Origin: Apostichopus japonicus
Taxonomy: Eukaryota > Echinodermata > Holothuroidea > Aspidochirotida > Stichopodidae
DNA length: 64,000 nucleotides
Direction of reading: 5' to 3'
Assembly: GCF_037975245.1 (NCBI RefSeq)
Contig: NC_092570.1
Location: 3,816,001 to 3,880,000 of the forward strand
Shown here one piece after another: positions 56,270 through 64,000 of the stretch; within the stretch, counting starts at the first letter, position 1; every line of letters starts with the position of its first letter. Made by a program: the position numbers and the translations under genes. Below the pieces are notes generated by a model. That model was not told the DNA's origin, searched no databases, and saw nothing but the letters and a program-made list of their open reading frames with translations.

Positions 56270-58752
56270 CAGTTAAGGTGACGTGACATGCAATGGAGGT
56301 TCTGTTGCGAACACCGACCATCGCGTGAGATTAAAATGTGTTTGGGATAATTTTGACATTCTTGTTTCATTATCTGAAACCAGAGAAGGATATGTGTTTC
56401 ACAAGAGCCATGTGGAAATCGATTCTTTTCTCCACTTTTTGGTTTCTTATTTTTTAACCGGAAACGGTTTCCTCATAGAGCAGATCTTGTCGAAAGACAA
56501 CAGGAGATTAAAAAAAGAAAGACGCTCACATTACTGTAGCCTATAGTAAAACGTTACTAGTGCTTTGCAGTAAAATATGAAAGTCTGAGAAAATGCATTT
56601 GGGATAAATTGAGAAAGAGAGAGAACGAATTTTCATTTTATGGAGAATTAAAATTAAACATATTTGTCAGGTGTGAGAAGAAAAAAAATCGTAATTTCTA
56701 AGTAAAATATTAAATTGAGGTGTTGTGAAGAAATAAATTAGTGGTTTGACAACGTAGTTTGATGGATCATGATGTAAGATTTTAATAGTTATCTTAATCG
56801 ATGAGCTAAAATCGATTGACATGTGAAAGGATATTTCCTCTCTCGAAATGTAAACTGAAATCGTAGGCACAAAGACGGAAGTCAGCCAAGTACTTTTTTT
56901 CGCGAGGGGGGGAGGGGGGGGGGGGGTGTTGGGGGCAAAATTATTTTGGTGCAGATTCAGGATATTATATAGCAAGGGGTGGCTCTGAGTTCCTTGAAGT
57001 CAACTGTCCATATAAGGGTGCTGGAATTAACATTCTCACGTCTAAACGCAAGGTTGTAAATATAATTTTTGATTGTCCGTATGAGTTTGGAAGAGTAGTA
57101 TATAGGGGCAATCATTGGTTCCCATTCAACATCACTTGTAATGCATTTGTAAGCATAACATTTAAGGCCCTATAGTAAATGAACTATGGTTCTGTGAGTT
57201 AGACTTAGTGGTCCAGACACTTTCATTGGCAAGCCTCGGACAGTCGGATGTCTGAAGGATTATTTCTCGACAACTAAAGCTGGTATAGAAGTACAACTTG
57301 GACTGAGATGATAATGTTCGTTAACAGAGCTATTGTGTGCTTTAAATCCCCATTTAATAAAGCTTTCTAGTTCCCTTCCGACTCATATGCAAATGACAAA
57401 GCAAACGCAAAGATCGACATATTGAACGCTGTCATATTTTGTACATTTGACAATCTTATCAGCAGCTCATAGACTAGATTGTGCCTTTACCTCACAGTTT
57501 TCGATATAAAATAGACGCATTTCCAATCGAATAATATCTGTGTTTTCCTTTCATACACTTTGACATAGTTCTTGATGAGACCTTGCGTAATAGCTTTTGT
57601 AGTCCGTAAGATGCCTCCCTATTTTTCATTGGGTTTTAGGATCAATTTTCGTTTAATTTTTTTTAAATATTTTGTTGGGAAGTAGCTAAGGGGAGAGTGG
57701 GTGAGATAGGTTGTGATACAACCACAGTCCCTGTGTCCCGTTCCCAAATTTTATGAACGTTCTACTTTTTGAATCCATCGCTTTTATATCGCCAGTTTAC
57801 GTTTTGTCTGATTGAAACCAAACAGAGCATTTGAATACAGTCTTTCCTTCTCCTGGAGCTGCTGAGCAATAAAGAATTCGGAAATGGACATTTGCAAAAA
57901 CGCCCAGAACACCTGTTCCCCCTTCGGGTACAAGAAGTTTATAGCTAAGATAACTCGTCTTGTCTGTACAGCTGAAAACATATCAACTTGAGTTATTTGA
58001 GATTGTACGTTGAACGCATGCAACTCATGTTTTCCCCCGGTCAGAATGTTTTAAGCCATAAGAGAAAATATTTGCTTTGATAATACTCAAAAGATTTAGA
58101 TTCAAGCCCCAAACAGTAAGGACTCTCGACAGGGGGTAGTCTAGTTAGGAACAGGGAATCTCATCTATATAAGATTGCCACCCCTACAAAAGGAATATTC
58201 AAATTTATACCGATTTCCATCGTACTTATCAATGAAAAGTTGAAAATCAGGCTAACGCAATGCCATATACTAATAGACGTAAGCCATGCTTCAAGGTCCG
58301 TTATATTTCCCCAAGACATATTTTTTTTTACGAGGCCTTCTAAGACGTTTTTACATCATTCCCCGGAAATTCCGACGTTATGTGTTGACCTCATTTTGTA
58401 TACTTGTCACTGTTGTTTTTGGTTTTTTATTCCATTTTGAAGGATTAAAAGGCCCGAAGGTGGTATTTTTTAGAAATTCACGAGTCATTGACCCTCTATA
58501 GAGCAATCAATCAGTCTAAATCCTTCTTAAAGACCAAAATATGAATCTGATTTTTCTTCTGCTGTTAGTTTGGTCTTTGTCAAAATTAATAACCGTAAGT
58601 CACAATAATACGCTTATTAGATCGTTGCTTCGAATTCTTAAAAGCATGCAAGTATTAAGATTTATGAAATAATATGATTAATATTGCACACAAGTTTACA
58701 TCAGTTTATATGTTAAAGCTCAAAGACAACTTCAGCCTTTGCTGGCATAAAT

Positions 58753-58828
<76 letters not shown>
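58753..58828. repeat. (TA)n microsatellite
   Basis: About 37 TA units. Confidence 0.95.
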
Positions 58829-58831
<3 letters not shown>

Positions 58832-58869
58832 AAATGGCAACGAGTTGGAAAACTCAGGACAATGAAAAA

Positions 58870-58985
58870 AACTTCCCGCCTCCACCGGGACACCCTAACT
58901 AACTAGGCCATGGACGCTGGTTGTATGTCCAGAGGTTCGAAACCAGCATGGAAGGTCGTCATTCCTCTGTAGGTATTTGCCACCT
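58870..58985 (+). repeat. tRNA-like / SINE fragment with B-box
   Basis: GGTTCGAAACC at 58934-58944 is a good Pol III B-box, preceded by ACTAGGCCATGGACGCTGGT, which could be a decayed anticodon region, and followed by a short tail. No convincing A-box or cloverleaf. It sits just after a (TA)n tract. Not the same family as 38001-38312. Confidence 0.35.
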
Positions 58986-59510
58986 GTATCGAACAATGCT
59001 AGTCCTGTTTTGGTGATATATTTTGCCTTATGCTTTATAGAAATCAATCATGATGCTAAAAATATATAAATATATATGAACACGCAACATTGTTCCGCGA
59101 AAATTAATCACGTTAAACCACGGTGAATTTCCTAAAACACAATAGTTTAGAATTTTGTGCAAAATGTTAGAAAGAAATCAGCAGTTCATGTTTATAAGTT
59201 GACATTAGCTTGATAAGATAGTGTGAAGTGAAAACTCTCGTTTTGGTAAAAAAAAAAATTGTCATTAATCAGAAAAACGACGTGATAGCGTAAGCAGAGA
59301 GATATAGAAAGAGTTTAGGAGCGGGGGGAAAGTCAGTGATTGATGCTGTAATTTGGGGATAGGTAGAACTTGACGTTTGCTTTCACTGTCTTAGAAATAT
59401 AGTCTTAACACTTGAAGATTTTGTGATGTATCAACCGTTATATCTTTTTAGCCTTCCTAGTAGGAAAAGAAAATCTTCTCTTCTGTGCTAATCCATTAAC
59501 AGCAACTGGT

Positions 59511-59566
59511 GATCCCGGGGGATCCCGGGGGATCCCGGGGGATCCCGGGGGATCCCGGGGGATCCC
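59511..59566. repeat. GATCCCGGGG decamer array
   Basis: Five identical GATCCCGGGG units plus GATCCC. Each unit contains CCCGGG, and each junction forms GGGGATCCC, so the array is rich in palindromes and two CpG-type sites per 20 bp. It is a sharp GC island in AT-rich sequence. Minus-strand translation gives PGSPGIPRDP repeats, an artefact. Confidence 0.95.
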
Positions 59567-59878
59567 TGAAGACTGGAAATAACTTAAACTGTTAGTGACA
59601 GTGAAGTAGAAATGAGGAGTATATTTGAAAACAAAAGGCAAACATAGAATGCATGGTGAATCATTAAAAATTACTGTGATGTTTTCATTGCAATCACTGC
59701 AAATTTCAAACATATTAATTTTATATTTTGAAACGTGGGTGGTAGTCACCATTACAGTAATTTACGCATTTACATATTACAGAAACGTAATGCGTGCGTG
59801 TAACACACCGTGCCCCGTAATTCAATGAAATATTGTAAACACTAAATTCGTATTGTACTATAGTCTGTCATTCATTTA

Positions 59879-59880
<2 letters not shown>

Positions 59881-59923
<43 letters not shown>

Positions 59924-59941
59924 TATTTATATATATGTATT
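59881..59941. repeat. (TA)n microsatellite
   Basis: About 60 bp of TA with TACA and TTTA variants. Confidence 0.9.
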
Positions 59942-60499
59942 AGTCCGTACAAGTACACGTATTGTTTCAAATTACATTTGGTGCGTATAATAATTAGGTC
60001 ACTTTCTGCTACATCTTAAAAAAAAATGTTTGTACACGATACCTTAAAGAAATGAAGTAGTATAGGCCGTCCTTCTGTATATTATTCTAATGCAAAAATC
60101 TTTTATATTGGATTAGAATTATTCTTTCATGAAAACAAGAAGCGTATTTTTATTTCTCTTTCTTCTTACAATAGTCTATCAATCCCTTCATGCAATACGA
60201 GCATCTTCGCTAAACAGTAAAGCTGTCCTGATTGTTGACGATCTAAAAATACTTTACGTGACGTCATCAGAATTATATGAGCCGTTAAGATTCTATTGAT
60301 CATTAGGCGTTACAGAGGCTATAAGACCGTGCTTCCTAATCCATTGGGACAAGACACCATTTTATTGGGGGGGGGGGCGGGATGTTCGCCTCGAAAATAC
60401 TTTCAACTCATGTTGTCTATTCCAACTTTCAAGAGCTGTATATTAATATGAGGTATTACAAATTCTTCCAAATTTTTCAGTTTCTCGGTGGGTCAAGTG

Positions 60500-60655
60500 T
60501 GTTCCCCTTCTAGGGGGAATATACATCTTACGATGATCACACGATCACAGTCTCGATGCAAAGGGACTGGGGTTGAGAGCGGATCAGTCAGTTCTTCGTT
60601 TGGTTTTGCGTGCCCAAGTTTTTTCTTGTGTGACTTTTCTTAACAAAGGAATGAT
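60500..60655 (+). repeat. Dispersed repeat, copy 2 (pair with 9777-9935)
   Basis: Same orientation and order of matching blocks as 9777-9935: TTCCCC..AGGGGGAA, CACAGTCTCGATGCAA, GGGACTG, GTTGAGAG, GGATCAGTC, GTTTGGTTTTGCGTGCCCA. Divergence is about 15-20 percent by eye. Unknown family. Confidence 0.75.
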
Positions 60656-61765
60656 AAGGTATCTTTTATATTCCATTTGAGAACACAAATCTTCATAAAT
60701 TTATTAAGAACATACCCCTATCACGACGGGTTAAAGTTTCATCTATTGTTGTCAGAAATGTAAGAAAAATTGGATGAAAACTTATCGGGTTCAAGAACTA
60801 TTTAAATGAAGGAATTAAGTCGGATGCAGGGGGTCTACTAAGTTTCGACGGGTGGAGGGGTGGGGAAACTTATATCAGTCATATCATATCAGAGGAAGGT
60901 ATACCCTGATTAAATTGTGTGGCAAAATGAGTTGAAAAAGCTGGTATCCTGATGATGATGTAAGGTAGGGTTTTGTTTCACATGTTGATCGCAAATATAG
61001 TTTCCAATAGAAATAAAAAAGACAGAAATTATATTTTAGCTGACGCGTCAACTAAATGTATTGTTTTTCAGTTGAATGATAAGTACCAAGGTTAGAACGT
61101 CGTTTTTTAAGTTCTAATTTCCAAAGCTTAAAATGTACCTACTTTGGTTTCTAACTTCTCTGGCTTTTCATGAGTAAGAGAATACAGTTATGCGAAATGT
61201 GAATACAAGATACCCCCTTTATCCCCTATGAAAGAATAATGAGGAATTAACTAACGTAAGGTAAAATCTGGTGATTTTTTTTTTCAATTTTTATTTCTTA
61301 TTTGTGGTCGTTTTGCTCAAAATGTCAATGACCTGATCGGAGAAGTGTAAATAACTTAACGCACAACTATATTACCGGAGGGTGCACTCACTAAAGGTGA
61401 TTACCATTGCCTCTTGCAGATTTAATGGCACATTAATTCATGCCAAACAAACAAAGATGATATTACACCAAACTGGCATATAGCCAAATTTAAGGAGGCG
61501 AATAATGTTCGGTAAAACAGAATGGATTTATTTATTTATTTACAGACCTCGAACCTCTATTCAGCCAAGACAAACATATACTCAATGAATGTCCTTTTCA
61601 CGACAGACAGAACGGTTAACATTTACTGAGTGTCATGGTTGTATGAATCATAAAATCGAGTTAGGTGTGTCTTAAAGTAAAAGATTAAAGTAAAAAAATT
61701 CAGAACGGGATTATTTTGGTCAAGAATAATGAGCTTCCACGGTTGTATAGGACTCATTAGTATTT
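60656..61765. other. Non-genic interval
   Basis: AT-rich. No recognisable gene, tandem repeat or element was seen. Confidence 0.5.
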
Positions 61766-62650
61766 TAAGATAGTGTTTACTATTCTAAAGAAGATACTGT
61801 TTAACGATTCTTAAGAAAATAGTGTTTTATTATTCTAAAAAAATAGTGTTTTACGATTCTAAAGAAGATAGTATTTGTTCTTATTCTAAAGAAGATAGTG
61901 TTTTACGATTCTAAAGAAGATAGTGTTTTTATTATTCTAAAGAAGACAGTGTTTTACTATGCTAAAGAAGATAGTGTTTACGATTCTAAAGAAGATAGCG
62001 TTTTACTATGCTAAAGAAAATAGTGTTTTGATTATTCTAAACAAGATAGTGTTTTACGATTCTAAAGAAGATAGTATTTATATTATTCTAAAGAAGACAG
62101 TGTTTTATTATGCTAAAGAAGATAGTGTTTACTATTCTAAAGAAGATAGTGTTTAACGATTCTTAAGAAAATCGTGTTTTATTATTCTAAAAAAATAGTG
62201 TTTTACGATTCTAAAGAAGATAATGTTCACTATTCTAAAGAAGATAATGTTTTTATTATTCTAAAAAAGATAGTGTTTTACGATTCTAAGGAAGATAGTG
62301 ATTTAATTATTCCGAAGAAGATAGTGTTTAACTATGCTAACGAAGATAGTGTTTGTACTATTCTAAAGAAGATAGTGTTTTATTATTCTAAAGAAGATAG
62401 TGTTTTTCTATGCTAAAGAAGATATTGGTTGTTCTTATTCTAAAGAAGATAGTGTTTTACGATTCTAAAGAAGATGGTGTGTTTTTACTATTCTAAAGAA
62501 GATAGTGTTTTACGATTCTAAAGAAGGTAGTGTTTTTCTATGCTAAAGAAGATATTGGTTGTTCTTATTCTAAAGAAGATAGTGTTTTACGATTCTAAAG
62601 AAGATAGTGTTTGTACTATGCTAAAGAAGATAGTGTTTTTACTATTCTAA
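61766..62650 (+). repeat. CTAAAGAAGATAGTGTTTTA minisatellite, ~0.9 kb
   Basis: More than 30 copies of CTAAAGAAGATAGTGTTTTA joined by short variable linkers ACTATT, ACGATT, CTATG or TTATTATT, giving units of about 24-31 bp. Variant linkers recur in blocks: TTCTATGCTAAAGAAGATAT followed by TGGTTGTTC appears near 62405 and again near 62535, evidence of larger segmental duplication. Forward frames stay open in places and encode Lys/Glu/Asp/Ser/Val-rich peptides of the type KKIVFYDSKEDSV. These are not preserved in one frame across the array, so I do not call a gene. Confidence 0.92.
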
Positions 62651-64000
62651 AGCAGCCATTGCTAATGGCTATCACTTTACTTATAGTTGTTTTTAAATAT
62701 TTATGAATGTTATGTTTTAGATCGTGTCACCAGAGTAAAACTATTTTCAAATATTACTTATCGAAAGGGAGCAACAAATAAATAATTCTTCTTAAAGTTT
62801 ACGATTGAAGACAACCAGTTCTTTTTCACACTTTACAAGAACCAAGGCACCGCTCGGGGTATAAATCAAAGGCAAAATTAAATAAATGAATAAATAAAAA
62901 TAAGAAATCTAAATGTTTCGCTGGGAAAAAAAATCGTCCGCAAGAATAAATTTTGGCGGGAAATCAACTTGAAGGAAAACCAACTTTGTTCTACAAGATC
63001 AGGAGGCTACACCGCTTCTCACAATATTCTAGTCATCAAGTAGGTCAGCCGTAATGTTATCGTTTTCACTTCATCTTGTTGTATGACAAGAAAATAAAAT
63101 CTACCCCGGCCCAAAATTGGAGAATCTAGGACAGAGAAAAATCATTTCAAATATGATATTTTTCGTGTAATTGTTTTGTAAAATAGACCAACCATCACAG
63201 TACTTCAGTCATGTGTGGACAAGCAGCCGAAAGAATAACCTCTGAGTTCCGCTCCTAGAAATTTAAATGGTTGTTGTCATGGCTAACGTCCCAGAGCAAT
63301 TCCATATAACTTTGTGCTCTTTGAATTTGCAATAGGTAATTTCTTCTTTGTTTAGCTGGGAGTTGGGGGGAGGGGGCTAAAAATAGGTCGTATTTGGTAA
63401 ACAGTAGTACATGCATCGCAGCAATAACGACAAAACGGTTCTACTATTTTAAAAGAACTTGCAAGAAATATACAAAAAAAAGGTTGTTTTTTTTGGGCAT
63501 TTGAGACAGCATCGCTTATAGTCTTATTTTTGGTTCTATATATATATATATATATTCAAGTGCAGATCCAGGATTCTGTAAATGACTGGTTTGGCATTGA
63601 AATCTAATTACGTAGTAGTGGCGTCCCCTCATCCCCTATCCTCCCTCATCAACTTATAAAGTCTACTTTAGTAGGTTAGTCTAATATATTTCTTAAGTAA
63701 AAGGGGGAAAAAGCATTTTAGGATAGCGTGTTGTATAGTAGTTTTTATTTTCCCTGATGACCTTGTACCGACTTATAGGAATGCTGTACATAAATGATGT
63801 TGAACATGGTGTCTCAGAAGGTACATCCTTTTCCTGAATGTATTCTATATATGGACGTGCAATTAACCCCCCCCCCCACCCCGGTCCCCATCCTTCACCT
63901 CTCCCTCCTCACGCATTTCTCGACACCTTGGACAACATAATGAACTTGATGTTAAAAAATTCCTTCATCGGTCTCTGTCGGCAAACTCCGGAACCCGCGG

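Noticed and set aside
61959-62416. Frames encoding KKIVFYDSKEDSV-like repeat peptides
   Set aside because: Produced by the 20-base minisatellite core; frames break and shift along the array, so no protein is conserved.

Overview
This window looks like AT-rich, repeat-dense animal nuclear DNA, probably from a marine invertebrate. An echinoderm-type deuterostome is plausible but not proven. The evidence is GT-AG introns of 0.65 to 17 kb, long (TA)n arrays, G or C homopolymer runs, tRNA-derived SINEs, L2/CR1/Jockey-like LINE debris, hAT-like and TTAA-flanked MITEs, and a decayed LTR element. There are no bacterial-style genes, no rRNA, and no CRISPR array.

Only one protein-coding gene is convincingly supported. 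It is the 5' part of a soluble guanylate cyclase beta-subunit gene on the + strand, closest to the vertebrate beta-2 subunit (GUCY1B2) as I recall it. Five coding exons were found: 21310-21312 (start codon only), 21968-22041, 38979-39073, 47459-47722 and 50934-51133. All have consensus splice sites and compatible phases. Together they give a continuous 212-codon reading frame covering the complete N-terminal H-NOX (HNOB) heme domain, with heme-ligand His103 and the heme-propionate motif Tyr133/Ser135/Arg137. The PAS-like (HNOBA), coiled-coil and catalytic cyclase exons were not found and should lie beyond position 64000.

Layout. 1-21300: no recognisable gene; a G4-type tract, (TA)n arrays, a hAT-type MITE, a hierarchical TCACATA-type minisatellite (8.76-9.61 kb), a LINE 3' remnant (13.2-13.7 kb), a TTAA MITE, a double tRNA-like fragment, a 277-bp foldback around a microsatellite, and a degenerate repeat at 17.3-17.6 kb. 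21310-51133: the cyclase gene. Intron 2 (16.9 kb) holds two sense copies of one tRNA-derived SINE, a second TTAA MITE, a nested hAT cluster (34.1-36.3 kb) and a LINE reverse-transcriptase remnant. Intron 3 (8.4 kb) holds a 142-bp triplication, a ~90-bp repeat, a 13-copy alternating ~90/98-bp satellite and a 181-bp duplication. 51134-64000: start of intron 5, with an LTR end next to a tRNA-Leu primer-binding site, a 105-bp duplication, large (TA)n arrays, a decamer GATCCCGGGG array and a ~0.9-kb minisatellite.

No previously undescribed multi-gene system was found. The noteworthy points are the gene structure (a start codon that ends its exon, a decoy splice donor, a microsatellite against a donor) and several repeat families seen in two or more copies.
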